Positions 26,077 through 34,851 of a stretch of DNA of 51,488 nt are shown piece by piece (within the stretch, counting starts at the first letter, position 1; each line of letters begins with the position of its first letter). Where the stretch lies: assembly GCA_018062315.1 (NCBI GenBank), contig JAGOSM010000007.1, forward strand, positions 1 through 51,488, written 5' to 3'. The DNA comes from Simkaniaceae bacterium. GTDB taxonomy: Bacteria; Chlamydiota; Chlamydiia; Chlamydiales; Simkaniaceae. The position numbers and the translations under genes are program-made. The notes below the pieces were generated by a model. That model was given only the letters and a program-made list of their open reading frames with translations, made no database searches and was not told the origin of the DNA.

Positions 26077-26346
26077 TTATTCAGCTTCGTCTTCAGAATG
26101 GGCGCTTGAGCCACCTTCTTCGAGAATTTCAAGATTAACTCTGATTCCATTTCGGCTTGCAACAGACATAAGTAGCGTTCGAATCGCGTTAATTGTCTTG
26201 CCTTTCTTTCCGATAATTTTTCCGATATCTGCTTTTTCCACAGAAAGCTCAATGATGAGAGTGTGGGTTCCGCCTACTTCGTTAATAGTGACTTGATCAG
26301 GATTGTCAACGAGATTCTTTACGATATACTCAACAAATTCCTTCAT
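26077..26346 (-). CDS. khpA: KH-domain RNA-binding protein KhpA-like
   Basis: An 89-residue protein from the ATG at 26346 (MKEFVEYIVKNLV), with AAGGA upstream; longer in-frame starts have no RBS and run into rluD. It consists of one KH domain with the RNA-binding GxxG loop in GKIIGKKGKTINAIR and an acidic tail (AHSEDEAE). KhpA (YlqC) proteins bind RNA and in other bacteria affect cell size and translation. It overlaps the rluD 3' end by 17 bases, the pairing seen in Chlamydia (CT658-CT659). Confidence 0.9.
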   Translation of the reverse strand: MKEFVEYIVKNLVDNPDQVTINEVGGTHTLIIELSVEKADIGKIIGKKGKTINAIRTLLMSVASRNGIRVNLEILEEGGSSAHSEDEAE

Positions 26347-27205
26347 AGTTCGATCCTTGGGTGAGAGTTGCAATATACTTTCGCATATCATGAGGGACAG
26401 GGGCATTTAACGCAAGAAAAGTTTGAGTTATGGGATGAATAAAAGAAAGGTTCAAAGCATGTAGGAGGGGTCTTGTTGCCTCTGATCTTCCTTTACCATA
26501 AATGGGATCTCCGAGAATAGGGGTGCCGAGGTGTTGCAAATGGACGCGGAGTTGATGAGTTCTTCCTGTATGGGGAGTAAGTTTCACAAGAGCGTACTGC
26601 CCATTTTTTGCAAGGACTTCAATCTGCGATGTGGCCTCTTTTCCCCCTTGTTCAACGACCGTCATGAGTTTGCGTTGAGTAGGGTGCCGTCCAATCAAAG
26701 TAGAAAGGATCCCTTCTTTAGGTGTTCCTTGAGTGATAGCAAGATAGGTTTTTGTGATGTTTCGATCAGAAAATAATTTGACGAGTTCTTGGTGGGCTTT
26801 CACTGTTTTCGCAGCGACAATTACCCCTGTTGTATCTTTATCAAGACGGTGTACGATTCCGGGTCTTAACTCATCTGGGCTTAGACTTTGGCAGTGATAT
26901 AAAAGGGCATTGACTAAAGTCCCACTCGGATGACCTGGAGCCGGATGGACAACGAGGTTTGCCGGTTTGTTGATGGCGATGAGGTGATCATCTTCGTAAA
27001 GGATGTCGAGGGGGATCGGTTCTTTAATGAGCTTAAGTTCAGGGGTCGCTAAAAAGCAAATTTCTATATCATCCTCATCAGAAACGAGAATTCTTTTCTT
27101 TGCTCCTTGTCCATTGACAAGGACAGCTCCACTTTCAATCAGATAATGAAAATAGGTGCGCGAATAAGTGGGATAGTTTTTTTTTAAAAATAGATCAAGT
27201 CTCAT
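26330..27205 (-). CDS. rluD: Ribosomal large-subunit pseudouridine synthase, RluD family
   Basis: This enzyme converts uridines of 23S rRNA to pseudouridine. The product has 291 residues from MRLDLFLKKNYP. It has an N-terminal S4 RNA-binding domain (about 1-60, ESGAVLVNGQ) and the catalytic RluA/RluD domain with HRLDKDTTGVIV (catalytic Asp) and TGRTHQLRVHL. An earlier in-frame ATG at 27223 is possible but the S4 domain normally starts near RLDLFL. RluD rather than RluC is preferred from length and chlamydial synteny. Confidence 0.92.
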   Translation of the reverse strand: MRLDLFLKKNYPTYSRTYFHYLIESGAVLVNGQGAKKRILVSDEDDIEICFLATPELKLIKEPIPLDILYEDDHLIAINKPANLVVHPAPGHPSGTLVNALLYHCQSLSPDELRPGIVHRLDKDTTGVIVAAKTVKAHQELVKLFSDRNITKTYLAITQGTPKEGILSTLIGRHPTQRKLMTVVEQGGKEATSQIEVLAKNGQYALVKLTPHTGRTHQLRVHLQHLGTPILGDPIYGKGRSEATRPLLHALNLSFIHPITQTFLALNAPVPHDMRKYIATLTQGSNYEGIC

Positions 27206-27235
27206 GGGAAGAGAGTATAGCATACTCCGTAGCGA

Positions 27236-27556
27236 TTAGTCATCGCCTGATTCGGATTTTTTCAGGTCTTGACTTGCTTGGGTTGTTTGTTCCTTTTCAT
27301 GCTTAATCAAGTACTGTAAAAATTTGAATAGTCCGCCAATAAATTGTTGAAATTTTTGCTCTGTAAACTGCTGAGATGCAGGGAACTTGCTATTCCAGGC
27401 CTCTCTCCATTTATTGAGCGTAGCGCTATCTGGCACCTCCTGCGCTTTCATTTGGAGCTGCATATTAGAAAGTTTTCCAGGGTCTGTGTTGATATCTGGC
27501 AGATCTGGCATTTGAGGCATATCCGGCATTCCGGAGGGCATTCCAGGTATTCCCAT
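27236..27556 (-). CDS. Small hypothetical protein with Met-Pro-rich N-terminus
   Basis: The 106-residue product starts with a low-complexity Gly/Met/Pro/Asp stretch (MGIPGMPSGMPDMPQMPDLP), then Gln/Asn-rich sequence, then a helical part with FTEQKFQQFIGGLFKFLQYL at about residues 63-82, and ends in a charged tail. There is no signal peptide and no recognised domain. It lies 2 bases after the gene at 27559 and 30 bases before rluD on the same strand. A secreted role is only a guess. Confidence 0.6.
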   Translation of the reverse strand: MGIPGMPSGMPDMPQMPDLPDINTDPGKLSNMQLQMKAQEVPDSATLNKWREAWNSKFPASQQFTEQKFQQFIGGLFKFLQYLIKHEKEQTTQASQDLKKSESGDD

Positions 27557-27558
27557 CC

Positions 27559-27765
27559 CTACTGCCTCTCTATATCTTTATTGATGTCATCGCTCTGTTC
27601 TTTCGACTGCTTATCGAGATTCATTTGCTCGTGCAGCCCATTCCAAGAAATCACAAGGAGGAGATGATCTCTGATCGCTTGAAGATCAGAAGATGGATTT
27701 GCATTGATTTGGCTAAACTGACTTGGGTCAGTGTTGTCGACAGGGGGTATTTTTGATTTTCCCAT
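27559..27765 (-). CDS. Small hypothetical protein
   Basis: A 68-residue product from MGKSKIPPVDN at 27765, chosen because AGAGGT lies about 7 bases upstream; the longer open frame to 27816 includes AT-rich leader sequence. It is Asp/Ser/Asn/Gln-rich with a helix DLQAIRDHLLLVISWNGLHE and a charged tail. It is followed after 2 bases by the Met-Pro-rich gene, so the pair is probably translated together. Both may be partners in one function. No family is recognised. Confidence 0.55.
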   Translation of the reverse strand: MGKSKIPPVDNTDPSQFSQINANPSSDLQAIRDHLLLVISWNGLHEQMNLDKQSKEQSDDINKDIERQ

Positions 27766-27824
27766 AATTGGTACCTCTATATAATGGCTATAAATAATTA
27801 ATTTATAGATATGCAAGAGTTATT

Positions 27825-28241
27825 ATGGAAGAGATAGAGCAAAAAGCGTTTAAGTTGTTGATTAACAAAGATTTATTCTCAAATGAACTTGAAACACGTC
27901 TTGTAGAAGCTGGTTTTGAAGAAGATGAGGTGAGGTCTTATATCGTTCGTTTGAAGGAAAGGGGGCTTATCAATGATGAGACTCTGTTAGAGCGATTTAT
28001 TGATTGGTATTTTAAAAGGGGTGATGGCCCTGAATTGATTTTGATGAAGCTAAGACAAAGAACTCAGTTTGGTGTAGTGGTTATTGAGAGGGAAAAACAA
28101 GTAGCCAAAATCCAGGAACTCATGCATAAGCGGAGAGGGGACCTCCCGAAAAAAATAGGATCTTTTTTAGTAAGAAAAGGGTTTGACTTAGAACTTGTTC
28201 GGGAATTAATCTTTAGAGAGGGAGATAATTATGAATGCTGA
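27825..28241 (+). CDS. recX: RecX-family regulatory protein
   Basis: RecX proteins bind RecA filaments and restrain recombination and SOS activity. The 138-residue protein shows the three-helix repeats of the family: an N-terminal LFSNELETRLVEAGFEEDEV, then LKERGLINDETLLERFIDWY and the diagnostic GDGPELILMKLRQR. It is somewhat short but within the family range. A TATAAT at 27780-27785 is a possible -10. The gene overlaps gnd by 11 bases, so the two are cotranscribed. No recA is present in the window. Confidence 0.85.
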   Translation: MEEIEQKAFKLLINKDLFSNELETRLVEAGFEEDEVRSYIVRLKERGLINDETLLERFIDWYFKRGDGPELILMKLRQRTQFGVVVIEREKQVAKIQELMHKRRGDLPKKIGSFLVRKGFDLELVRELIFREGDNYEC

Positions 28242-29676
28242 TATTGGTTTGATTGGCCTTGCGGTCATGGGACAGAATTTAGTGATGAACATGAACGATC
28301 ACGGATATACTGTGGTAGTCTTTAACAGAACCACTCCTAAGGTAGATGCCTTTTTAGAAGGGCCTGCCAAGGGATCAAAGGTGATAGGTTCTCACTCATT
28401 AAAAGAATTTTTTAGTAAATTAAAGCGTCCTAGAAAAGTGATGTTTATGGTGCGCGCTGGACAGGCTGTTGATGATTTAATCGAAGAGTGTCTTCCTTTT
28501 ATGGAAAAAGGAGACATTTTGATTGATGGGGGGAATAGCCATTACCCCGATACAGAAAGACGGGTCCAGCTGTTAAAAGCTAAAGGGATGCATTTTGTGG
28601 GCGCTGGCATTTCTGGTGGAGAAGAAGGGGCTCGTAAAGGTCCTTCTATTATGCCAGGTGGGGATGAAACGGCATGGCCTGCCATCAAGCCTATTTTCCA
28701 AGCGATTGCTGCTAAATCTGAAGAGGGAGATCCTTGTTGTGATTGGGTAGGCGATGGAGGGGCAGGTCATTACGTCAAAATGGTTCATAATGGAATTGAG
28801 TATGGGGATATGCAGATCATTTGTGAAGCATATCATTTGATGCAGCACCTCTTGGGGCTTAGTGCTGATCAGCTCTCTCAGGTCTTTGCTGAATGGAATC
28901 AAGGCCCTTTAAATAGCTATTTAATTGAAATTACCTCTCAGATTTTTGCTTTCAAAGAAAAAGGAGTTCCCCTTGTTGAGAAAATTCTCGATACAGCAGG
29001 GCAAAAAGGGACAGGTAAATGGACTGGAATCAGTGCTCTTGATCTCGGGATGCCACTCACTTTAATTGGAGAAGCGGTCTTTGCAAGGTGCCTTTCTGCT
29101 ATGAAAGACAAAAGGGTAGAGGCTTCAAAATGTTATGCAGGGCCGAAGAAAGTATACGGCGGAGATAAAGAGGGATTAATTGAAGCGATTCGAGAAGGGC
29201 TTTATGCCTCGAAAATCATCAGTTATGCCCAGGGCTTTATGTTGATGAGAGCTGCCGCAGATGAGATGAAGTGGAAGCTCAATTATGGGGCTATTGCGCT
29301 GATGTGGCGCGGAGGGTGTATTATTCGGAGTCGTTTCTTAGGAAAAATTAAAGAAGCGTACGACAAGAATAAAGATCTAGATAGCCTACTTCTCGATTCC
29401 TTCTTTAAGAAGGAGCTCACAGGATGTATTGGAGGGTGGCGCCATGTGGTTGCAACAGCAGCTGAGCATGGAGTGCCGATTCCCTGTTTTAGTACGGCAC
29501 TTGGGTTTTTTGACGGGTATCGTTCCGCAAAACTGCCCGCTAATTTATTACAAGCTCAGAGGGATTTTTTTGGGGCCCACACTTACGAAAGGGTGGACCA
29601 GCCAAGAGGACAGTTCTTCCATACCAATTGGACGGGGATGGGGGGAGATGTGAGCTCGACAACCTATTCAGTTTAG
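28231..29676 (+). CDS. gnd: 6-phosphogluconate dehydrogenase (decarboxylating)
   Basis: Gnd oxidises 6-phosphogluconate to ribulose 5-phosphate + CO2 with NADP in the pentose phosphate pathway. The product has 481 residues, full length. It has the coenzyme fold [13 protein letters not shown] with the NADP-type FNRT, substrate motifs GGNSHYPDT and [16 protein letters not shown], the catalytic Lys in [18 protein letters not shown], and the C-terminal RGGCIIRS and [13 protein letters not shown] blocks. An SD (GAGGGAG) lies within recX. Its stop overlaps the convergent lepA stop by 4 bases; gnd-lepA adjacency is chlamydial. Confidence 0.97.
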   Translation: MNADIGLIGLAVMGQNLVMNMNDHGYTVVVFNRTTPKVDAFLEGPAKGSKVIGSHSLKEFFSKLKRPRKVMFMVRAGQAVDDLIEECLPFMEKGDILIDGGNSHYPDTERRVQLLKAKGMHFVGAGISGGEEGARKGPSIMPGGDETAWPAIKPIFQAIAAKSEEGDPCCDWVGDGGAGHYVKMVHNGIEYGDMQIICEAYHLMQHLLGLSADQLSQVFAEWNQGPLNSYLIEITSQIFAFKEKGVPLVEKILDTAGQKGTGKWTGISALDLGMPLTLIGEAVFARCLSAMKDKRVEASKCYAGPKKVYGGDKEGLIEAIREGLYASKIISYAQGFMLMRAAADEMKWKLNYGAIALMWRGGCIIRSRFLGKIKEAYDKNKDLDSLLLDSFFKKELTGCIGGWRHVVATAAEHGVPIPCFSTALGFFDGYRSAKLPANLLQAQRDFFGAHTYERVDQPRGQFFHTNWTGMGGDVSSTTYSV

Positions 29677-31484
29677 TCGTCGCTTTTTAACACTTCCATG
29701 AAGGCAGATTGGGGAACTGAGACTTTTCCAATCTCCTTCATCCGTTTCTTCCCTTTCTTCTGCTTTTCCCAAAGTTTCCGTTTTCTTGAGATATCGCCAC
29801 CATAACATTTAGCTGTCACGTTTTTTGTGATCGCTGATAGGGTTTCTCTTGCGATAATTTTCCCCCCGATGGCTGCTTGGATAGGCACTTTGAATTGTTG
29901 ATTCGGGATCACATCGAGTAGTTTTTTACAGATATGGCGTCCCCTCGCTTCTGCTTTATCTCGGTGCACTAAACAGGAAAAAGCATCTACTGGCTCGTTA
30001 TTGAGTTTAATTTCAAGCTTAACAATGTCTCCCTTTTCATAGGAATCAAATTCATAGTCAAAGGAGCCATATCCTTGGGTTACCGATTTAAGTTTATCAT
30101 TAAAGTCAGTAATAATTTCGTTTAATGGAAGTTTATAGGTGAGGAGCAGGCGGTTGCCTCCCATGGAATCGGTTTGAGTGCACATTCCTCGTTTATCGGT
30201 AGCAAGGCTCATGATCGCTCCCATATATCCTGCAGGAGTCATGATGTGGCATTTGACCCAAGGTTCTTCTACTTTAGTCACGGTGGAAGGATCTGGATAG
30301 TGAACTGGATTGTCCACATCTCGCACTGTGCCGTTTGCTAAGTGGACTTTATACACAACAGACGGGGCTGTTGTGATAATATCGAGATCAAATTCTCTTT
30401 GAAGTCTTTCAAAGGTAATTTCTAAGTGAAGAAGGCCTAGGAATCCGCATCGAAATCCAAAACCAAGGGCCTGACTACTTTCTTGTTCCACGTGGAGGGC
30501 CGAATCATTGAGTTGAAGTTTGACAAGGGCATCTTTTAAACTTTCAAAGTCGGAAGAGTCGATGGGGTAGATGCCGGCAAATACAACAGGTTGAATGAGC
30601 CTAAATCCAGGAAGGGGAGTTTCTGTTCCTGCGCGGGAGGTGGTGATGGTATCTCCAATTTTGACATCGGCAGTGTTTTTGATGTTACAGGTGAGGTAGC
30701 CTACTTCTCCTGGTCGTAATTGGTCGACAGATTTTTCTTGGGGACAAAAAATGCCAACTTCTAAAACATCAAAAATTTTATTTGTTGCAAGGAGTTTGAT
30801 GGAAGTGCCTTTAGTAATCACCCCTGAGATGACCCGAACGTAAACAAGAACTCCTCTATAGGAATCGTAATGAGAATCAAAAACAAGGGCTCTTAAAATA
30901 CCATCTTCTGGAGGGGAAGGAGGAGGCGTTTCAATGAGGATTCTTTCTAAAATTTCTGAGATGCCCTGGCCTGTTTTTGCGGAACAGAGAATGGCATTTT
31001 GAGCGGGGATGCCGATGACATCCTCGATTTGTTGTTTGACTTCATCTGGATCGGCAGAGGGGAGGTCAATTTTATTGATGATGGGAATGATTTCGAGATT
31101 CCTATCTAGCGCAAGGTGGACGTTAGCAAGAGTTTGAGCCTGAACTCCCTGAACGGCATCTACAACGAGGAGAGCTCCTTCGCAGGCAGCAAGGGATCTA
31201 GAGACTTCATAGGTAAAATCGACATGTCCTGGGGTGTCGATAAAATTGATCTGATAAACATGTCCATCTTCAGCGAGATAATACATGGTGACTGGGTGGG
31301 CCTTGATGGTAATTCCCCGTTCTCTTTCGAGGTCCATGTCATCGAGAAGTTGTTCCTGCATGTCTCGCTTGGCAACTGTTTTTGTCAGTTCAAGAAGACG
31401 GTCTGCAATAGTAGATTTCCCATGATCGATATGAGCGATGATGGAGAAATTGCGAATGTATTTTGGATGGTAATTAAAAGTCAT
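29673..31484 (-). CDS. lepA: Elongation factor 4 (LepA)
   Basis: LepA is a ribosomal GTPase of the EF-G family that acts in translation or ribosome assembly under stress. The product has 603 residues from the ATG at 31484 ([14 protein letters not shown]), the length seen in Chlamydia. G1 AHIDHGKST, switch [11 protein letters not shown]3 DTPGHVDF and G4 NKID are present. The LepA-specific C-terminal domain follows ([34 protein letters not shown]). A GTG at 31502 is an alternative start. The ATG lies in the 3' arm of a hairpin at 31483-31512. Confidence 0.97.
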   Translation of the reverse strand: MTFNYHPKYIRNFSIIAHIDHGKSTIADRLLELTKTVAKRDMQEQLLDDMDLERERGITIKAHPVTMYYLAEDGHVYQINFIDTPGHVDFTYEVSRSLAACEGALLVVDAVQGVQAQTLANVHLALDRNLEIIPIINKIDLPSADPDEVKQQIEDVIGIPAQNAILCSAKTGQGISEILERILIETPPPSPPEDGILRALVFDSHYDSYRGVLVYVRVISGVITKGTSIKLLATNKIFDVLEVGIFCPQEKSVDQLRPGEVGYLTCNIKNTADVKIGDTITTSRAGTETPLPGFRLIQPVVFAGIYPIDSSDFESLKDALVKLQLNDSALHVEQESSQALGFGFRCGFLGLLHLEITFERLQREFDLDIITTAPSVVYKVHLANGTVRDVDNPVHYPDPSTVTKVEEPWVKCHIMTPAGYMGAIMSLATDKRGMCTQTDSMGGNRLLLTYKLPLNEIITDFNDKLKSVTQGYGSFDYEFDSYEKGDIVKLEIKLNNEPVDAFSCLVHRDKAEARGRHICKKLLDVIPNQQFKVPIQAAIGGKIIARETLSAITKNVTAKCYGGDISRKRKLWEKQKKGKKRMKEIGKVSVPQSAFMEVLKSDD

Positions 31485-31512
31485 GCTCCCACAGTGTAAC
31501 ACGTGGGAGCAT
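31483..31512 (-). promoter_or_regulatory. Hairpin covering the lepA start codon
   Basis: Arms of 10 bases (ATGCTCCCAC at 31483-31492 and GTGGGAGCAT at 31503-31512) pair perfectly around a 10-base loop that is itself a small palindrome (GTGTAACAC). The lepA ATG lies in one arm, on the minus-strand RNA. It follows the ntt stop by about 20 bases. It could be an ntt terminator, though no T-run follows on this strand, or a structure that controls lepA translation. Confidence 0.6.
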
Positions 31513-31531
31513 TTTTAGAATAGAGATACGC

Positions 31532-33076
31532 TTAAGCGCTAGCAGGTGCTGCTTGAGTAGAAGGAGAAGTTGTTGCTTTTTCTTCTTTTTTCTCTGTAAG
31601 AGCAGTGAACTGTTTTGCGAGTGAGCGCGCTGCAACGATCCAAATGAGGACGAATGCAGCCAAAATAGCGGCCACGTAAGGAGTAATCAGAGCGATAGAT
31701 CCAAAGCTGAGGATGAGCCCCTGCTGAATCAAAGCGCCGCCTGATTTCCCAAGTCTAGCACCAACCACATCAACTGCGGCTTTCCCTTTAACTTTAGCTT
31801 CTTGGTCAAGGGGAATGTACGCGAGTTCTTTAGTTGGGTCGAACATGGCATATTTTGTCGATTTTGCTGCGATATTCTGGATCATTCCAGTAATGACAGC
31901 CATCATTAATGTAGTTGTTCCGAGAGCAGCTGTAACACCGCTTAGGCTTTCTTTAAAGATAATGAAAGCGAGGAACATTCCTCCTGTTATCCCGAGGATA
32001 ATGGGAGTTGCGAGAGCTGTTTTCGACCAGCCGAAACGTCTTAAGAAGTTACCACCAACAAAGAAGGTTGTAAAAATCGTGACGAATCCTGTGAGGGTTG
32101 AAAAAAGTCCCATAAAGGCGCTGTAGTCATTATGGTTTGTGAACTGCTTAGCAAGCTGGCTCTTCCAAGTGACTTCGATGAGGTTAATCGTAATTCCATA
32201 GCAGAGCACGAGCACTGCAATGCAACCGATGTATTTTGAAGAAACGAGGTACATAAAGCTTTCTTTGATAGAAAGTTTAGGTTTCTCTTTCTTGGCTCTT
32301 TCTCTTTCTTTTGTATCGTAAAAGCGAGGGTCTGTTAAGACATTTTTTTGCATCCACATGTAGATGCCGATTGTCAATAGACCAGAAATGATCACCATGC
32401 CCATGAGGTAGTTTAAAGATACCTGCCAAGCATCCACATCATGTGGAACTTTGTCTCGGATTTTTGAGAAAAAGATAATTAGAGGACCAGAAACTAGGAG
32501 CGCGACGTTTGCAAACGCGCCAAAAAGAGAATAGAATCTTTTTGATTCAGAGACACGAGTGATGTCGTTAGCAAATCCCCAGAAAAGGAGGGAAAGTGCA
32601 GCGCTACCCCAGAGTTCGGACATAATGTAAAATAAAGAGTATGTCCAGTTTTTATAGATAGCGATCAACCCTCTAAATCCAGCGGGGAGCATAGCTGCAA
32701 GCCGCTCTGCAGACTCGGTTGGGTGGAGTGTTTCTCTCAACGGGTAGAGAACAAACGCAAATAAAGCGAAAAACGCAACAAAAAATCCAATCGTATAGCA
32801 AAATAATTTTGCTTTGCTCAAGACGTTGCTGAGTTTAGCAAAGATGAGCATAAATAGGGCCGCGCAGGGGAGGACTCCCCAAAATTTAATAAAGGTAATG
32901 GTTTCTGCACCAGAGGCAGGCACAATGAGGGAGTCTTTCGTATCTCTTAAAATAGTGTAATTAAAAAGGATAAGAAAGAGGAGCCCAATCATAGGAATGA
33001 ACTTTTTAAGTTCAAAATTGTGCACAGGCCACAAGCGAGATCGCCATTTGCCAAATTCTTTGACTTCTGTAGACAT
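31532..33076 (-). CDS. ntt1: ATP/ADP translocase (nucleotide transport protein)
   Basis: This inner-membrane antiporter imports host ATP in exchange for ADP, the hallmark of 'energy parasitism' in Chlamydiota and Rickettsiales (Npt1/Tlc type). The product has 514 residues from the ATG at 33076, with AAGGAAG just upstream; an in-frame TTG at 33097 would be almost at the predicted transcription start. About 11-12 membrane segments are visible, starting with FIPMIGLLFLILFNYTILRD. The family motif LRDTKDSLIVPASGAE is in place, and the C-terminal tail is Ala/Thr/Ser-rich. The exact substrate (ATP/ADP or another nucleotide) cannot be read from the sequence, but position beside gnd-lepA matches npt1 (CT065). 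Confidence 0.95.
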   Translation of the reverse strand: MSTEVKEFGKWRSRLWPVHNFELKKFIPMIGLLFLILFNYTILRDTKDSLIVPASGAETITFIKFWGVLPCAALFMLIFAKLSNVLSKAKLFCYTIGFFVAFFALFAFVLYPLRETLHPTESAERLAAMLPAGFRGLIAIYKNWTYSLFYIMSELWGSAALSLLFWGFANDITRVSESKRFYSLFGAFANVALLVSGPLIIFFSKIRDKVPHDVDAWQVSLNYLMGMVIISGLLTIGIYMWMQKNVLTDPRFYDTKERERAKKEKPKLSIKESFMYLVSSKYIGCIAVLVLCYGITINLIEVTWKSQLAKQFTNHNDYSAFMGLFSTLTGFVTIFTTFFVGGNFLRRFGWSKTALATPIILGITGGMFLAFIIFKESLSGVTAALGTTTLMMAVITGMIQNIAAKSTKYAMFDPTKELAYIPLDQEAKVKGKAAVDVVGARLGKSGGALIQQGLILSFGSIALITPYVAAILAAFVLIWIVAARSLAKQFTALTEKKEEKATTSPSTQAAPASA

Positions 33077-33112
33077 AGACTTCCTTAATTTAGACAATAG
33101 GTTCGGCTTTTA

Positions 33113-33140
33113 ATTATACGGATGTAATCATATAAAGCAA
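33113..33140 (-). promoter_or_regulatory. Promoter of the ATP/ADP translocase gene
   Basis: On the minus strand, TTGCTT (33135-33140) and TATAAT (33113-33118) are separated by 16 bases, about 37 bases upstream of the ATG at 33076. This is one of the best sigma66-type promoters in the window. Its -35 directly abuts the upstream terminator hairpin. Confidence 0.7.
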
Positions 33141-33165
33141 CCCCTCAGAATAAAATCTGAGGGGT
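33140..33165 (-). terminator. Terminator hairpin after the CT066-like gene
   Basis: A 10-bp stem (ACCCCTCAGA at 33140-33149 with TCTGAGGGGT at 33156-33165) and a 6-base loop lie 25 bases after the stop of the minus-strand gene at 33190. The following T-run on that strand is short (TGCTTTAT). Confidence 0.75.
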
Positions 33166-33189
33166 GTTCCACAATAAGAAAATGAATTT

Positions 33190-33708
33190 TTAATTGTGTG
33201 AGTTAAAGAGGTGTTCAGCGAGATTGAGCTGAGATGCTGCTTGGAAATTGTTGACAGCTTCAACATAAGCATTCCAAAGATCATGGTCAACGATCCCTTG
33301 GCGGATGACTTGGATGAGATCTCTCTTGCTTGCTGCTAAAGATCTTTTTGGGCTGAGGAGAGATACCATTTCTTTGTCTCCTGTAAGGCGCGCCATATTG
33401 AGAAGTCTGTCGAGTTGAGTCTTAGTAAAAGTCAGTTGATCGCGTCGTTTTCTAGATCCTCTGGCAGCTCGTGTTTTTGGAGCAACGGCAAGTGGGCGCT
33501 CTGTTTTCAAAATAAATTTTTCAATCATTGAGCTTAATTCAGAGGGGTTTTTATATTTCATTTTTTTCAAAGTAAAATGATGCATATAACCACCTGAATT
33601 CATTGGAATAAATTTACATAAATCATTTTCTTTACGACCATTTACTTTCTTAATAGCTTTGTCAATGATTGATTCTAATTCATCGAGTTTTTTTTCTTTT
33701 ACGGTCAT
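33190..33708 (-). CDS. Conserved chlamydial hypothetical protein (CT066-like by position)
   Basis: The product has 172 residues from the ATG at 33708 (MTVKEKKLDELESI), with AAGGA upstream. It sits between ntt and the ytg region exactly where C. trachomatis has CT066, and the length is similar, so orthology is likely but based on position. The middle is very basic (KTRAARGSRKRRDQ, about residues 78-91) between two helical parts, suggesting nucleic-acid binding; the C-terminal part is helical and Asn/Gln-rich. There is no signal peptide and no known domain. Confidence 0.7.
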   Translation of the reverse strand: MTVKEKKLDELESIIDKAIKKVNGRKENDLCKFIPMNSGGYMHHFTLKKMKYKNPSELSSMIEKFILKTERPLAVAPKTRAARGSRKRRDQLTFTKTQLDRLLNMARLTGDKEMVSLLSPKRSLAASKRDLIQVIRQGIVDHDLWNAYVEAVNNFQAASQLNLAEHLFNSHN

Positions 33709-33909
33709 ATTCAATTTCCTTCCTATTTGTTTTGCTTTTCACCTGAAAGATTATAAGAACTAGTTAACTTATTTATCTGACTCGGTGTTTATTGGCAACG
33801 GTTTATTTTATCGAAAGCTTATAAGGAATGGGTGTTTTCTGCAAATCAATTCTCAGGTTGAAATAAAAATGGGCTTGATTTTTTTCAAACAGGGGGACAT
33901 TGTCGATCT
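33709..33909. other. Divergent intergenic region before mrp
   Basis: About 200 AT-rich bases separate the CT066-like gene and the Mrp gene. They must contain promoters in both directions. I see no convincing -35/-10 pair or long palindrome. A GGGGG at about 33892-33897 is rather far (13 bases) from the mrp ATG to be its SD. Confidence 0.3.
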
Positions 33910-34851
33910 ATGAAGTATATTGGAATAGCCTCAGGAAAGGGGGGCGTTGGTAAGTCGACGGTCACTATAAATTTAGCTTTAGCTCTTCAGAATCAGGGAT
34001 GTAGGGTGGGTATTATCGATGCTGATGTATACGGCCCCTCAATAGCTGCTTTTTTAGGAATTGATGAAGTTCCTTCTGCCTTTGAGAATATAATGAAGCC
34101 TGCGATGAGTCAGGGAATTAAATTAATGTCGGTTTCTTTTTTTAAAGCTCCTTATCTTGCAGTAAGGGCGCCGATTGCAAATCAAATTATTACGCAAATG
34201 ATACAACAAGTAGAATGGGGGGATTTAGATTATTTGTTGATTGATTTTCCTCCAGGAACAGGAGACATTCAGCTGACTTTATTGCAAACAGTCCCTCTTG
34301 ATGGGGCGATTGCTGTAACAACCCCTCAAAGAATTGCTGTACTTGATGTCGAAAAAGCTCTGTATCTTTTTCAAGAGATGCAGGTGCCTGTGATTGGTTT
34401 GATTGAGAACATGAGTCATTTTGAAGGAAAATTTTTATTTGGAGAAGGAGGGGGGGAGGGGCTGGCAGCGAAGTTTGGGATTCCCCTGCTTGCAAAAATT
34501 CCGATAGATCCTGCCTTGAGTCTCAAGGGGGTGGGGCAGGAGCCCCTTTTTTCAGGATTGGCAGAGCGGTTAATGAAGGTAGACAATGACCCCTTGCCTG
34601 AAGTAGAATGGTCAGATAAAATGCTTAAATTGACCTTCCCTGATGGGTATTTGGTAGAACTTTTAGGGGGGAAGATTCAAGAAAAGTGTCCTTGTGTGAA
34701 TTGTGTTCAGAGAAAGGGGCAAGAAGGGGCGAAAATCGTAGGAGCTGAAATGGTCGGAAGGTATGCAGTAAAATTAAAATTTGATCGAGGGTGTTCAAGT
34801 GGTATTTACCCATTGACGTTTCTAAGGGGGTTTTCAAGATGTGGCGAGTAG
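33910..34851 (+). CDS. mrp: Mrp/NBP35-family P-loop ATPase fused to a DUF971 domain
   Basis: Mrp/ApbC ATPases carry and deliver iron-sulfur clusters. The 313-residue protein starts directly with the deviant P-loop GKGGVGKST (residues 9-17), followed by DADVYGPS and DFPPGTGD. The usual N-terminal DUF59 domain is absent. The usual CxxC before FGxGGG is missing: the segment reads ENMSHFEGKFLFGEGGG. Residues about 231-309 are a DUF971 domain with C260-x-C262-x2-C265 (KCPCVNC), VGRYAVKLKFD and GIYPLTFLR. P-loop plus DUF971 without CxxC resembles plant plastid HCF101. The 3' end overlaps ytgA by 13 bases, linking Fe-S handling to metal import. The function as Fe-S carrier is inferred. Confidence 0.88.
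   Translation: MKYIGIASGKGGVGKSTVTINLALALQNQGCRVGIIDADVYGPSIAAFLGIDEVPSAFENIMKPAMSQGIKLMSVSFFKAPYLAVRAPIANQIITQMIQQVEWGDLDYLLIDFPPGTGDIQLTLLQTVPLDGAIAVTTPQRIAVLDVEKALYLFQEMQVPVIGLIENMSHFEGKFLFGEGGGEGLAAKFGIPLLAKIPIDPALSLKGVGQEPLFSGLAERLMKVDNDPLPEVEWSDKMLKLTFPDGYLVELLGGKIQEKCPCVNCVQRKGQEGAKIVGAEMVGRYAVKLKFDRGCSSGIYPLTFLRGFSRCGE

Noticed and set aside
31116-31499. 127-codon plus-strand frame inside lepA
   Set aside because: Antisense to the conserved GTPase domain of lepA; composition explained by it.
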